Assembly: GCF_035917235.1 (NCBI RefSeq) | Contig: NZ_CP108423.1 | Coordinates: 434,001-498,000 of the forward strand | DNA: 64,000 nt | Direction: 5' to 3' | Source of the DNA: Streptomyces sp. NBC_01294 | GTDB taxonomy: Bacteria; Actinomycetota; Actinomycetes; Streptomycetales; Streptomycetaceae | Shown here: piece after piece, positions 46,930 to 56,514 of the stretch | Layout of the letters: each line of letters starts with the position of its first letter | Numbering within the stretch: position 1 is the stretch's first letter | Notes under the pieces: model-generated | What the model was told of the DNA's origin: nothing | Seen by the model: the letters and a program-made list of their open reading frames with translations, nothing else | The model's database searches: none | Translations under genes and position numbers: made by a program

Positions 46930-46964
46930 GAGGGGCCGGGACCCCGTCCGGGTCCCGGCCCCTC
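46930..46964 (-). terminator. Terminator of the ferredoxin reductase gene
   Basis: Perfect 15-bp stem (GAGGGGCCGGGACCC and complement) and 5-base loop, nine bases beyond the stop codon. Confidence 0.8.
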
Positions 46965-46972
46965 ACCTCTCG

Positions 46973-48334
46973 CTACGCTCCGCTCGCGTCGAGCATGTCC
47001 TCGCGCTCGACGATCTTCACGCGCTCGCGGCCCTGGGGCTCACCGAGGGCCTTCTCGGCCGCGTCGAGGCGGTGCCAGCCCTCCCACGTCGTGTAGCGCA
47101 CGCTGCGCTCGGCGAGGAAGGCCTCGACGGCCTCGGGCGCCGGCGTGGCCGGCGCGCTCAGGCGGCCCTCCGCGTGGTCGGCGAGCAGGTTCGCGACCGT
47201 CTCGTTCGCGTCGCCCTTGGTGTGGCCGATCAGGCCGACCGGACCGCGCCGGATCCAGCCGGTGACGTACGTCGACTGCAGGTGGCTGCCGGCCTCGATC
47301 ACGCGGCCGCCCTCGTCCGGGACCGTGCCGGATTCGACGTCCCAGGGAAGCTTGGGCAGCTCGTCGGAGAGGTAGCCCACGGCCCGGTAGACGGACTGGA
47401 CGTCCCAGTCGGTGAAGTTTCCGGTGCCCTTGACGTTGCCGGTGCCGTCGAGCTCGGTGCGCTCGGTCCGCAGCCCGACGACCTTGCCGTCCTCGCCGAG
47501 GATCTCCGTGGGCGACTCGAAGAAGTGCAGGAACAGCTTGTGCGGCCGCTCACCGATGTCCCGGATCGCCCAGTTCTCCAGGGTTTTGGCGACCATGTCG
47601 GCCTGCTTGTTGGCACGGCGGGTGGCTATGGAGCCCTCGTCGTAGTCGATGTCCTCGGGGTTGACGATGACCTCGATGGTGGGCGAGTGGTCCAGCTCAC
47701 GGAGCTCCATGGGGCTGAACTTCGCCTGGGCCGGACCGCGACGGCCGAAGACGTGCACCTCGAGCGCCTTGTTCGCCTTGAGGCCGTCGTAGACGTTCGC
47801 CGGGATCTCGGTCGGCAGCAGCTCGTCGGCCGTCTTCGCCAGGATGCGCGCGACGTCGAGGGCGACGTTGCCGACGCCGAGCACGGCGACCTTCTCGGCC
47901 TCCAGCGGCCAGGTGCGCGGAACGTCCGGGTGGCCGTCGTACCAGGACACGAAGTCGGCGGCGCCGTGGGAACCGTCGAGCTCGACGCCCGGAATGGTCA
48001 GCGCGCGGTCGGCCGTGGCGCCGGTGGAGAAGATCACGGCGTCGTAGAAGGACTGCAGCTCGTCGAGGCTGATGTCGTTCGGGTAGTCGACGTTGCCGAA
48101 GAGGCGGACCTGCGGCTTGTCGAGCACCTGGTGCAGGGCCGTGATGATGCCCTTGATCCGCGGGTGGTCGGGAGCGACGCCGTAACGGATCAGGCCGAAG
48201 GGCGCCGGCATCCGCTCGAAGAGGTCGATCGACACTCCGGGCTCGACGGCGGCCTCGGACTTCAGCAGCGCGTCGGCGGCGTAGATGCCGGCGGGGCCGG
48301 CTCCGACGATTGCTACCCGCAGAGGGCGAGGCAT
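46973..48334 (-). CDS. fprA: Ferredoxin-NADP reductase, FprA-like
   Basis: A 453-residue FAD/NADP enzyme of the adrenodoxin-reductase type. VAIVGAGPAGIYAADALLK binds FAD, LFERMPAPFGLIRYGVAPDH is the signature stretch, VLGVGNVALDVARILAK binds NADP, and VTGWIRRGPVGLIGHTKGDA is conserved near the C-terminus. It passes electrons from NADPH to ferredoxin for P450s and other oxidases. Start ATG 48334. An iron-box-like sequence lies about 55 bases upstream. Confidence 0.92.
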   Translation of the reverse strand: MPRPLRVAIVGAGPAGIYAADALLKSEAAVEPGVSIDLFERMPAPFGLIRYGVAPDHPRIKGIITALHQVLDKPQVRLFGNVDYPNDISLDELQSFYDAVIFSTGATADRALTIPGVELDGSHGAADFVSWYDGHPDVPRTWPLEAEKVAVLGVGNVALDVARILAKTADELLPTEIPANVYDGLKANKALEVHVFGRRGPAQAKFSPMELRELDHSPTIEVIVNPEDIDYDEGSIATRRANKQADMVAKTLENWAIRDIGERPHKLFLHFFESPTEILGEDGKVVGLRTERTELDGTGNVKGTGNFTDWDVQSVYRAVGYLSDELPKLPWDVESGTVPDEGGRVIEAGSHLQSTYVTGWIRRGPVGLIGHTKGDANETVANLLADHAEGRLSAPATPAPEAVEAFLAERSVRYTTWEGWHRLDAAEKALGEPQGRERVKIVEREDMLDASGA

Positions 48335-48386
48335 GGCAGGTGTTCCCTTCGAGCGACGGCAAGGTGGATCAATGGGAACCCTAAAC

Positions 48387-48405
48387 GAAGGCAAGCCTAA
48401 CCCAG
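48387..48405. promoter_or_regulatory. Possible iron box upstream of fprA
   Basis: GAAGGCAAGCCTAACCCAG agrees at 13 of 19 positions with the actinobacterial DmdR/IdeR consensus as I recall it. It stands between the fprA start and an AT-rich promoter region (about 48410-48460). The match is moderate. Confidence 0.3.
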
Positions 48406-48541
48406 CACCCGGTCTCACTTTATGACCCCATAAACAAAACTTATGACCTCTCCAAGCCACCCTTGGAGTATGAGGGAACTCGCTGGTCAGCACGCACGCC
48501 ACCTGACAGACTGAAACGGCTTGATCACCCCAGGAGGACAA

Positions 48542-48733
48542 ATGGCTGACGAAACAGACACCCCGCAGGACGAATCTCCGGCCGATGCGGCCAAGCGCAA
48601 GTTCCGGGAGGCCCTGGAGCGCAACGCCGCGAACGCCCAGTCCCAGCAGGCTCACCAGAGCCGGGCGAAGGTCCAGGGTTCCAGCAGCGGCCCCGGCGGC
48701 AAGAACAAGAAGGTCCGCCGCAAGACCGGCTGA
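48542..48733 (+). CDS. DUF5302 family small basic protein
   Basis: A 63-residue protein with AGGAGG before ATG 48542. The acidic start (MADETDTPQDESPADAA), then KRKFREALERNAANAQ and the basic tail GGKNKKVRRKTG, match the DUF5302 family common in Streptomyces. Probably disordered and nucleic-acid binding by charge; function unknown. Divergent from fprA. Confidence 0.8.
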   Translation: MADETDTPQDESPADAAKRKFREALERNAANAQSQQAHQSRAKVQGSSSGPGGKNKKVRRKTG

Positions 48734-48915
48734 CCCTCGGGCACGAGGAGCTCAGTCTCGCCGTCGCGGCGGCGGGACCGGGCGGCTCCGCCCCGAGGCC
48801 GCCGTTGCGCCACCCGGGTGAGTGGGGATAACCCCTGGGCGCCGCCGACAGTTGATCAGCGCATCCCGCCGAGGGCCGCAATCTCCTGCGACAGCGCGAC
48901 AGAAGGATCCCCCAC

Positions 48916-49326
48916 ATGTTGAAGAAGTTCATGGCCACCGCCGCCGCCACCGCCTCTGTGCTCGGCGCGGGCGCAGCGATCGCCTCCCCGGCGATGGCCA
49001 TCGGCAACGACAACGGCGTCAGCACGGTGAACGGCAACCACGCCGCGCAGATCTACGGCAACCAGGAGACCCACGGCAAGATGAGCCCGCAGCTCAGCGC
49101 CGTCCAGGGCTCCCTGAACAAGCTCTGCATCGGCCTGCCGGCCAAGGTCAACGCCCAGGGGATCCTCCACGCGCTCAAGCTCGGCATCCAGGACGTCAAC
49201 GTCCTGTCCAGCCCGCAGAACCAGCAGTGCACCGAGAACTCCACCCAGGCCAAGGGTGACGAGCCGCTCTCGCACATCCTCAGCAACATCCCGGTCCTCT
49301 CCGGCAACCTCTCCGCCGGCAGCTGA
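48916..49326 (+). CDS. rdlA: Rodlin, spore-surface fibre protein
   Basis: A 136-residue secreted protein with an Ala-rich signal peptide (FMATAAATASVLGAGAAIAS). The mature part has IGNDNGVSTVNGN, KMSPQLSAVQGSLNKLC, IQDVNVLSS and QQCTENSTQAKGD, the hallmarks of rodlins. Rodlins assemble with chaplins into the rodlet layer on aerial hyphae and spores. Only one rodlin gene is here, whereas S. coelicolor has a divergent pair. Two cysteines are conserved. A strong terminator follows, as for a highly expressed gene. Confidence 0.92.
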   Translation: MLKKFMATAAATASVLGAGAAIASPAMAIGNDNGVSTVNGNHAAQIYGNQETHGKMSPQLSAVQGSLNKLCIGLPAKVNAQGILHALKLGIQDVNVLSSPQNQQCTENSTQAKGDEPLSHILSNIPVLSGNLSAGS

Positions 49327-49339
49327 TCGACCGAATCAC

Positions 49340-49378
49340 GCGCCGGTGTCACGCGTCACGCGTGGCACCGGCGCTTTT
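49340..49378 (+). terminator. Rodlin gene terminator
   Basis: A long hairpin (GCGCCGGTG ... CACCGGCGC, with inner ACGCG/CGCGT pairing) followed by TTTT, the most classical intrinsic terminator in the window. Confidence 0.88.
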
Positions 49379-49383
49379 CATTT

Positions 49384-49409
49384 GGTCTAGACCTTGACAG
49401 GTTCAGACC
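49384..49409 (+). promoter_or_regulatory. Chitinase promoter direct repeat / DasR-like site
   Basis: GGTCTAGACC (49384-49393) and the related GGTTCAGACC (49400-49409) form the direct-repeat arrangement known from Streptomyces chitinase promoters; the first is also the core of a DasR operator. TTGACA (49394-49399) lies between them as a -35 box. Confidence 0.65.
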
Positions 49410-49474
49410 ATTTCGCTTCAGTGGGCGCAGTTGCCTCCCCCCACGGCAATTCCCCCCACTGAAGGAGTAGTTAC

Positions 49475-50389
49475 GTGAAACGTGCGCTTCGTCGCCGCGC
49501 CCTCTCGCTGGTCGCCGCCGCGGCCGCCACCCTCGGCCTCGTCATGGCCCTCCCCTCCTCCCCCGCCTCCGCCGCGGCCCCCTGCGCCGGCGCCTGGGCC
49601 TCCTCCGCCGTCTACACGAACGGGATGAGCGCCTCGTACGGCGGACGCAACTGGCAGGCGAAATGGTGGACCCAGGGCGAGACGCCCGGCACCACCGGTC
49701 AGTGGGGCGTCTGGTCGGACCAGGGCGCCTGCGGCGGCGGGGGCCAGGACCCGGATCCGGGCAACCCGTCCGGATTCGTGGTCTCCGAGGCCCAGTTCCA
49801 GCAGATGTTCCCGAACCGGAACCCCTTCTACACCTACAACGGCCTGGTCGCGGCGCTGTCCGCGTACCCCGGTTTCGCCAAGACCGGCGACGACACCACG
49901 AAGCGCCGGGAGGCCGCGGCCTTCCTCGCGAACGTCTCGCACGAGACGGGCGGGCTCGTGCACATCGTGGAGCAGAACACCGCCAACTACCCCCACTACT
50001 GCGACGCGAGCCAGCCGTACGGCTGTCCGGCGGGCCAGGCCGCGTACTACGGCCGCGGGCCCATCCAGCTCAGCTGGAACTTCAACTACAAGGCGGCCGG
50101 TGACGCGCTGGGCATCAACCTCCTGGGCAACCCGTACCTCGTGGAGCAGGATCCGGCCGTCGCCATGAAGACGGCGCTCTGGTACTGGAACACGCAGAAC
50201 GGCCCGGGCACGATGACCGCCCACGCCGCCATGGTCAACGGCGCGGGCTTCGGCGAGACCATCCGCTCCATCAACGGCTCCCTGGAGTGCAACGGCGGAA
50301 ACCCCGCCCAGGTCCAGAGCCGGATCTCGAAGTACCAGAGCTTCACACAGCTGCTGGGGGTGACCCCCGGGAACAACCTCGGCTGCTGA
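49475..50389 (+). CDS. Secreted GH19 chitinase with N-terminal chitin-binding module
   Basis: A 304-residue enzyme starting at GTG 49475 with GAAGGAG. Signal peptide to about residue 35, then a CBM5/12-type module (AWASSAVYTNGMSASYGGRN, WQAKWWTQGETPG), a Gly/Pro linker and a GH19 domain. Catalytic Glu157 is in VSHETGG and Glu166 in HIVEQN, nine apart as in other bacterial GH19 enzymes. It hydrolyses chitin with inversion and often has antifungal activity. Confidence 0.92.
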   Translation: MKRALRRRALSLVAAAAATLGLVMALPSSPASAAAPCAGAWASSAVYTNGMSASYGGRNWQAKWWTQGETPGTTGQWGVWSDQGACGGGGQDPDPGNPSGFVVSEAQFQQMFPNRNPFYTYNGLVAALSAYPGFAKTGDDTTKRREAAAFLANVSHETGGLVHIVEQNTANYPHYCDASQPYGCPAGQAAYYGRGPIQLSWNFNYKAAGDALGINLLGNPYLVEQDPAVAMKTALWYWNTQNGPGTMTAHAAMVNGAGFGETIRSINGSLECNGGNPAQVQSRISKYQSFTQLLGVTPGNNLGC

Positions 50390-50400
50390 GCGCCGGGCGG

Positions 50401-53169
50401 TCAGCCGGTGCGCAGGGCGGTGGCCAGCTGGGCCCGTGAGCGGACGTCGAGCTTCTGGTAGATGCGGGTCAGCCGCGCCTCCACCGTCTTGACGCTGAGG
50501 AACAGCTTCGCGGCGGCCTCCTGGTTGCTGGCACCCTGGCTGACCAGCAGCGCGAGACGGGTCTCGGCCTCGGTCAGGGCCGCGGCCGCCGACACCTGCA
50601 CACCGCCCGCCTCACCGGGAGCCGGTTCCCTGGCGAGTTCCGTCCAGGGGACGGCCCCGGCCCGTTCGAACACCTCCGCCGCGGCCCCGAGCGCCGCCCG
50701 GGCCGGCGCGCGCCGGCGCCGGCGGCGCTCCACCCGGGCGAGGGCGAGCAGCGTACGGCCGCGCTCCAGCGGCAGCAGCAGGTCGTCGAAGCGCTGCGCC
50801 GTGGCCTCCAGCAGCCGGACGGCCTGGTCGGCCTCGCCCTGTGCGGACAGGCACAGGCCCCAGGCCCGGTCGAGGGCGGCGACGACGCCGGTGCGGCCGA
50901 GCCCGAGGGCGACCGTACGGACGGAGGCGAGCAGCTCGGCGGCCTCGCCGGGCGCGTCCGCGGCGATCAGGGCCTCGGCGAGCTCCCCGTGCCAGCGCAG
51001 GATCGAGGGGTCCACCACCTGCTGCGCGGCCTCCAGTTCGGCGACGCGGCGCAGCGTGGCGACCGCTTTCGCCGCCTCTCCCGTGGCCAGTTCGACCAGG
51101 CCGAGCGCGTGCAGGCTGCGGGAGAGGAAGACCTGGTCGTGCTCCTCCTGCGAGGCCTGGATGCCTCGCCGGGCGTAGCCGGCGGCGCGCGCGAAGCTGC
51201 CGCCCATGGCCTCGGCCATCGCGGCGACGTACCAGGCGGGGCCGGGCGACAGGCCTGCCCCGATCGTCAGCTCCAGGGCCCTGCGGGCGTGGGCGGAGGC
51301 GGCCTCGCACCGGCCGCTGCGCAGTTCCACCTCAGTGAGGCTGCGCAGCACCTCGAAGACGTCCTCGGCGGAACCGGTGCGCTGCACGGCCGGCAGCAGC
51401 ACCATCAGCTGTCCGCGGGCGTCGGCGAGGCGGTCGTCGAAGAGTGCGTGCCGGACGGCGAGGTACTGCGGTGCGTTGCGCATGCCGAGCGGAACCTCGG
51501 GGGCGGGCAGGGCCAGTGCCTCGGCCAGGATCTCCTCGGCGCCGGCGTCGCCGAGGATGCGGCCCATGCGGGCCCGTACGGTCAGGGCCATGGCCTCGGC
51601 CGTCTGGTCGCCGCCGAGGGCCGCGAGGGCTCCGGCCGCGGCGGCGGCGTCGCGGGAGCGGACGGGGTCGCCGTCGCTGAGGTTGTGCTTCGTGGCGATC
51701 CGCAGCTGGACGGCGGCCTGGAGCGCGGGGTCCCCGGCGGCGTCGTCCATGGCGTAGGCGAAGGTCTCGTCGAGGGCGCCGAGGGCCTGCCCGGCGGCGT
51801 CGATCACGGCGAGCCGGGCCCGTACCCGGTCGGCGGGCGAGGCGTCGCGGGCCAGGACGGCCCGGGTGGCGCGCCGCGCGAGGTCGGCGCGGCCGGCCCA
51901 GCCGGCGTCCTCGGCGGCCGTGACGAGACGGGCCAGTTCCTCGCCGGCCAGCCAGGACGGCGTGCGTTCGGCGGCGAGCAGGCCCAGTTCGGCGGCGAGC
52001 GCGCGCTGGCCCCGGCGGCGGCAGACCGCGGCGGCCTCGGTGATCTCCGCCGCGAGCCACTGGTCGGGGGTGTCCACGGCCAGCGCCCGGTGGCGTACGG
52101 CCTGCACGGGGTCGTCGACGGCGTCGGCCAACGCCGCGTGTCCGGCGGCGCGTTCGGGCCAGCCCGCGTCGGCCGCGAGCGCGGTGGGCAGGGCGCCGGC
52201 GGTGAACTCCACGCCGCCGTCCTCCCCCACCCTGACCAGCCCGGCCCGTTCCGCCTCGGCCAGCTCGGCCTCGGCGTCGGGGCGCCCGGCCCGGCGCAGG
52301 ACGGAGGTGGTGGGGCGGGCGGCCAGGGCCGCGAGCAGCAGCGTGCGGCGGGCCTGCGCGGGGACCCCGGCGAGGAGCCTGCGGGCCACCTCGCGGGCCT
52401 GCCCGGAGACGGGCAGGGGGTCGGCGTGATGGGCGCTGCAGTCGCGGGCCTCGGCGGCCTCGGCGAGGGAGTGGCCGAGGGCCAGGGCGAGGCGCGGGTT
52501 GCCCCCGCTGGCCTGGTGGATGCGGCCGGCGAGGCGGGCCGGGAGGCCGTGGCACACGAGGAGTTCGGCGACTTCGTCGGCGCCGAGCGGGGGCACGCGT
52601 ATCGCGGGGACATCGGGACCGCACAGGAGGTCGCCCACGGGGGCTCCGCCCTGGACGCATTCGGCGACGAGCACCCGGACGCCGGGCGGGGTGAGGCGCA
52701 GCGCGAAGCGGAGCAGGTCGGTGCTCTCGGCGTCGAGCCACTGGGCGTTGTCGAGGACGAGCAGGACGGGGTGGCCGGCGGCGAGCGTACGGAGCACTTC
52801 GACGACGGCGAGGCGCAGCGCGACGTGGTCGCGGCCGGCGCGGGGGGCGTCGGTCTCGCGGCGCAGGAGGGCGATGGCGGTGCGCTGGGGGCCGGAGAGC
52901 TGTTCCAGTCCGGCGCGGGGGACGGAGGCGAGCAGGGCGGCGGCCGAGGCCTCGGGTATCCACTGGTCGGCGGCCTCGGGGGCGAGGCGCAGCACGGTCT
53001 CGCGGCGCGCTTCGGCCGCCGCCGCGACGGCGCGGACGACCTCGGTCTTGCCCGCGCCGGCGGGTCCGGTCAACAGCGCCCGGCCGTGCGTGGTCAGCGC
53101 GCGGTCGACCGCCTTGATCAGTTCATCGTGTCCGACGCTTGTGTCAGCGTGCCCCGTCGCCGCCACCAC
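50401..53169 (-). CDS. Large LuxR-family ATP-binding regulator (LAL)
   Basis: A 922-residue protein. Walker A is GPAGAGKT (residues 35-42) and Walker B is VLLVLDNAQWLD. A long alpha-helical TPR-like middle follows, and the last 65 residues are a LuxR helix-turn-helix (LTEAETRLALLVSQGASNQE, AAKLFLSVKTVEARLTRIYQ). Such regulators activate sugar-use or antibiotic genes after ligand-driven ATP-dependent assembly. Start GTG 53169 lacks a good ribosome site; a later start is possible. It is 11 bases from the chitinase stop, convergent, but no regulatory link follows from that. Confidence 0.9.
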   Translation of the reverse strand: MVAATGHADTSVGHDELIKAVDRALTTHGRALLTGPAGAGKTEVVRAVAAAAEARRETVLRLAPEAADQWIPEASAAALLASVPRAGLEQLSGPQRTAIALLRRETDAPRAGRDHVALRLAVVEVLRTLAAGHPVLLVLDNAQWLDAESTDLLRFALRLTPPGVRVLVAECVQGGAPVGDLLCGPDVPAIRVPPLGADEVAELLVCHGLPARLAGRIHQASGGNPRLALALGHSLAEAAEARDCSAHHADPLPVSGQAREVARRLLAGVPAQARRTLLLAALAARPTTSVLRRAGRPDAEAELAEAERAGLVRVGEDGGVEFTAGALPTALAADAGWPERAAGHAALADAVDDPVQAVRHRALAVDTPDQWLAAEITEAAAVCRRRGQRALAAELGLLAAERTPSWLAGEELARLVTAAEDAGWAGRADLARRATRAVLARDASPADRVRARLAVIDAAGQALGALDETFAYAMDDAAGDPALQAAVQLRIATKHNLSDGDPVRSRDAAAAAGALAALGGDQTAEAMALTVRARMGRILGDAGAEEILAEALALPAPEVPLGMRNAPQYLAVRHALFDDRLADARGQLMVLLPAVQRTGSAEDVFEVLRSLTEVELRSGRCEAASAHARRALELTIGAGLSPGPAWYVAAMAEAMGGSFARAAGYARRGIQASQEEHDQVFLSRSLHALGLVELATGEAAKAVATLRRVAELEAAQQVVDPSILRWHGELAEALIAADAPGEAAELLASVRTVALGLGRTGVVAALDRAWGLCLSAQGEADQAVRLLEATAQRFDDLLLPLERGRTLLALARVERRRRRRAPARAALGAAAEVFERAGAVPWTELAREPAPGEAGGVQVSAAAALTEAETRLALLVSQGASNQEAAAKLFLSVKTVEARLTRIYQKLDVRSRAQLATALRTG

Positions 53170-53405
53170 GCACAGCCACCAGCCTCTCGGTCCCCAGCTC
53201 CTGTGCCCTTCCTGTGAGAGGCGACAATACGAGGTCGGATGGCGGGCGGGCCCCGATTGTGACGCAGAAATCAGTCCGGTTCCGGGAAAACCCTTCGGAC
53301 CTGCCGGTACGAGGTGTACCAGCAGGTCCGAGGGCTCATTTGGTCCGTACTATCGATCCGTCACGCCGCGTCGGCGGGTGGGATCGCAGGCCGGGCGGAT
53401 TCGGC

Positions 53406-55208
53406 TCAGAAGCCGAGGTTCCAGGAGTCGATCTTGCCGGTGTCGCCGCCGGCGTTGTCGTTGACCCGCAGCTTCCAGGTGCCGTTGGCGACCTCGGAGG
53501 AGGCGTTCACGGTGAAGACCTGGTTGATGTTGTCCGTGCTGCCGCCGGCCCGGTTGTGCACCGTGTAGACGGTGCCGTCGGGGGCGATCAGGTCGACCTT
53601 CAGGTCACCGATGTAGGTGTGCACGATGTTCACACCCACCTTGAGGGCGGCCGGCGCGTTGCCGGTGACGCCGGTGACGGTGATCGGGCTCTCCACGGTG
53701 GTGTTGTCACCGATGGCGACGTCCGCGGTGTTCTCGAACCCCGGGGTGGGCGGGGTCGAGGTGACGGCGGCCACGGTGGCGGCGGCGTCGGCCAGACCGG
53801 TGCCGCAGCCGCCGGTGCAGGTGCCGGCCAGCGGGCGGGCGTTCGTCTTGATCGCCGACTCGATCTGCGCCGGGGTCAGCGCGGAGTTCGCCGACTTCAG
53901 CAGCGCGGCGAGACCCGCGACGTGCGGGGCGGCCATGCTGGTGCCCTGGTAGGGCTTGTAGTTCTCGGCGCCGGGCGTCGTGGTGCCCGCGTTCAGGGTG
54001 GAGAGGATCGCGTTCTCGGGGGTGGTGACGGTGCCGGGCGTGTCCGTGGCGCGGCGGGTCTCACCGCCCGGGGCGGCGACGTCGATGACCGTGCCGTAGT
54101 TGGAGTAGTACGAGCGGTCGCCCGCACGGTTGCTCGCGGCGACGTTGATCACGTTGTTGCAGCTGGCGGGCGAGAAGCTCGCCGCGTTCGCGTTGCTGTT
54201 GCCGGCGGCGACGACGACGGTCGTACCGCGGGCGACGGCGGCGTTGATGGCGTTCTGGTAGCTGGTGCCGCAGGCGCCCGAGCCGCCGAGGCTCATGTTG
54301 ATGACCTTGGCCGGGGTGGCGTTGGCCGGGACACCGGCCACGGAGCCGCCGGAGGCCCAGGTGATGGCGTCGACGATGTCCGAGGTGGCGCCGCCGCACT
54401 TGCCGAGCACGCGGACGGGCTGGACCTTCGCACCGTAGGCGATGCCGGCGATGCCCTTGGAGTTGCTCGTGGCCGCGGCGATGGTGCCCGCCACGTGGGT
54501 GCCGTGCCAGGAGGAGGTGCTCGCCTTGGAGCCGAGGCCGCACTCGCCGTCGGTGGCGTTCCAGTCACCCTGGTCCGCGGGGTTGTTGTCGCGCCCGTTG
54601 CCGTCGCGGGCGTCGGCGGAGCTGGAGATGAAGTCGTAGCCCGCGACGATGTTCGCGGCGAGGTCCGAGTGCGCGACGTAGCCGGTGTCGATCACGGCGA
54701 CGGTGACGCCGGAGCCGGTGGTCTTGTCCCAGGCGGCGGGGACGTTCATGCCGGCGGTGGGCTCGAAGAGGTCCCACTGCTTGGCGTACTCGGTGTCGTT
54801 CGGGGTGACGGCCTGGGCGTAGGCGCGGGTGTCCGGCTCGACGTAGGCGACGTCCGGGTCGGCGCGGAACTGGGCCATCACGTCGGCCGCGTCGGCCGGG
54901 GCCACGGTCCCGCCGAGGTTGACCAGGGCCGCTCCGGTGCCGAGGCGGCGGTCGAACTTCGCCTTCTTGCCGGCCTTCTTGCCCTTGGCGGTGGCGTCGT
55001 CGGCGGCTGCCGTGTTCGAGCTGGCCTCGGTCGCCGAGGACTTGTACCCGACGATGAGGTTCTCGACCGGCGCGGTGGCGGCGATCGTGGCGGCGGGGGC
55101 CGCGCCGGGGGTCTCTACGGCCACGGCCACGGAGGCGGTGGCGGATCCGGCGAGCAGGGTGACGGACATGGCCACCACGGATATGAGCCGACGTCTGGAA
55201 GCGTGCAC
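53406..55208 (-). CDS. Secreted S8 subtilisin-like protease with P domain
   Basis: A 600-residue exported protease starting at GTG 55208 (GAAGGGG five bases upstream). Signal peptide about residues 1-33, an inhibitor I9-type propeptide to about 130 (ENLIVGYKSSAT, ADPDVAYVEPDTRAYAQ), then the catalytic domain with Asp174 (AVIDTGYVAHSDL), His235 (WHGTHVAGTIA) and Ser424 (GTSMAAPHVAG). A C-terminal proprotein-convertase P domain (about 490-600) ends GKIDSWNLGF. Proteases of this type work in mycelial turnover and in processing extracellular proteins. Confidence 0.93.
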   Translation of the reverse strand: MHASRRRLISVVAMSVTLLAGSATASVAVAVETPGAAPAATIAATAPVENLIVGYKSSATEASSNTAAADDATAKGKKAGKKAKFDRRLGTGAALVNLGGTVAPADAADVMAQFRADPDVAYVEPDTRAYAQAVTPNDTEYAKQWDLFEPTAGMNVPAAWDKTTGSGVTVAVIDTGYVAHSDLAANIVAGYDFISSSADARDGNGRDNNPADQGDWNATDGECGLGSKASTSSWHGTHVAGTIAAATSNSKGIAGIAYGAKVQPVRVLGKCGGATSDIVDAITWASGGSVAGVPANATPAKVINMSLGGSGACGTSYQNAINAAVARGTTVVVAAGNSNANAASFSPASCNNVINVAASNRAGDRSYYSNYGTVIDVAAPGGETRRATDTPGTVTTPENAILSTLNAGTTTPGAENYKPYQGTSMAAPHVAGLAALLKSANSALTPAQIESAIKTNARPLAGTCTGGCGTGLADAAATVAAVTSTPPTPGFENTADVAIGDNTTVESPITVTGVTGNAPAALKVGVNIVHTYIGDLKVDLIAPDGTVYTVHNRAGGSTDNINQVFTVNASSEVANGTWKLRVNDNAGGDTGKIDSWNLGF

Positions 55209-55604
55209 GTGTTCCCCTTCGAGGGCCGTTTCCGGGCAGGCCGGAGCGGCCGGTCGGTGCAGTGTGGGAGGTTCCGGCGGCCACGGGGCCGGGAGCGAGG
55301 TGGTCGAACTCGCCCCGGCCGCCGCCGCGCGCCACGTTGACCCGGCCTCGACGGTGGGGCAGGGCAACGGCGGTCCCGGCTCTTCCCCGGGCGGTGGCGG
55401 CCTCACGCCATGTGGGGTTGGCGTGTGTGCCGTTCGGCCTGGGGAAGATCGCCGGTGGGCAGACAGTAGGCAACACGGGGATGAACTCGATACGGGGAAA
55501 ACCCTTGTCCGCCCCCGCCGCTCCCCCGGGGGGTCCCTCGGCGGGGCTGTGACCAGGCGGTTCCGCTTCCGCGCGGCGCCGCGTCCGTCACCGCCGGGCG
55601 CCCT
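55209..55604. other. Gene-free stretch upstream of the S8 protease
   Basis: About 400 GC-rich bases. Frames open on both strands lack family resemblance and ribosome sites. The part nearest 55209 holds the protease leader; I saw no clear promoter boxes, palindrome or RNA fold. Confidence 0.4.
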
Positions 55605-56366
55605 TCAGCGCGGCGGGAAGAGCTTGCGGAAGTACGTCCAGCTGGTCTCGTTCGGCTCGCTCCACTTCTCCGGGGCGTGGGCGAATTCGGGGTGGCGGTC
55701 GGCGATGTACGCGCGGGTGCGCTCGGGGACCTGCGCGTAGGTGTCGAGCTTGCGGCCGCGGCAGTGGAAGGTGAGGCCGCCGGGGCGCGAGCCCTGTTCC
55801 ATCCAGGGCAGCCACGGGGACATCCGGGTCCAGGACATCGTCGAGGGCACGCTCACCGCGTCGGTGGTCAGCGCGGTCGCGGGTGCGAAGAACTGGAAGA
55901 GTTCCAGCGCGCGGTAGGTGTCGTCGGCCGAGTGGGCCGGGTACTCCGCGACCGGCAGGGGCGAGGGGTAGGCCAGCGGGATCTCCAGGCTGAAACAGAT
56001 CTGGTCGCCCAGATCCGTCACGGGGATCGGGAAGGGCCGCAGTTTCTGGTTGGCCGGGTCGTTCCAGACGTGGATCACCGGCTTGTCCTGCCAGGTCTCC
56101 ATGATGTCCCGGGTCCGGGGGTCCAGGTAGAACGCGGCTTCCCTGGAGAGGAGCTGGTAGCCGCCGGTCTCCTCGTCCGCCACGAGGCGGGCGACGTTGA
56201 GCCCTTCGAAGCCGAAGAGGCGCTGGTAGGGCTCGCCCGGGGCCCAGGAGTGGACGTCGCCGGTCCACCAGAAGGTGACCTCGCCGCCGTCGAGCGAGGC
56301 GCGGGTGCGGGCGAATGCGTGCAGGAGCTCGGCAGGTGTCACGGCGGGTGTCACGGGTGATGTCAT
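55605..56366 (-). CDS. DUF1838 family protein
   Basis: A 253-residue protein, ATG 56366. Conserved parts include GEVTFWWTGDVHSWAPGEP, YLDPRTRDIMETWQDKPVIH, and MSWTRMSPWLPWMEQG, as in DUF1838 proteins (often Tat-exported in other phyla, though no signal peptide is seen here). Trp-rich and probably beta-sandwich. Function unknown. Confidence 0.8.
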   Translation of the reverse strand: MTSPVTPAVTPAELLHAFARTRASLDGGEVTFWWTGDVHSWAPGEPYQRLFGFEGLNVARLVADEETGGYQLLSREAAFYLDPRTRDIMETWQDKPVIHVWNDPANQKLRPFPIPVTDLGDQICFSLEIPLAYPSPLPVAEYPAHSADDTYRALELFQFFAPATALTTDAVSVPSTMSWTRMSPWLPWMEQGSRPGGLTFHCRGRKLDTYAQVPERTRAYIADRHPEFAHAPEKWSEPNETSWTYFRKLFPPR

Positions 56367-56514
56367 ACGGCCCACTCTGCGCGGTCGTCACACGGGCGGA
56401 CAAGCACCCGCACGGACAACCCGGGCCCCTTCCGCGGCAGGTGGGCGGCGGGGCGGCGCCCGCCATGCGGATGCCAGGTTGACGACGGCGTCGCCACCGG
56501 CAACCGTGACCGCC

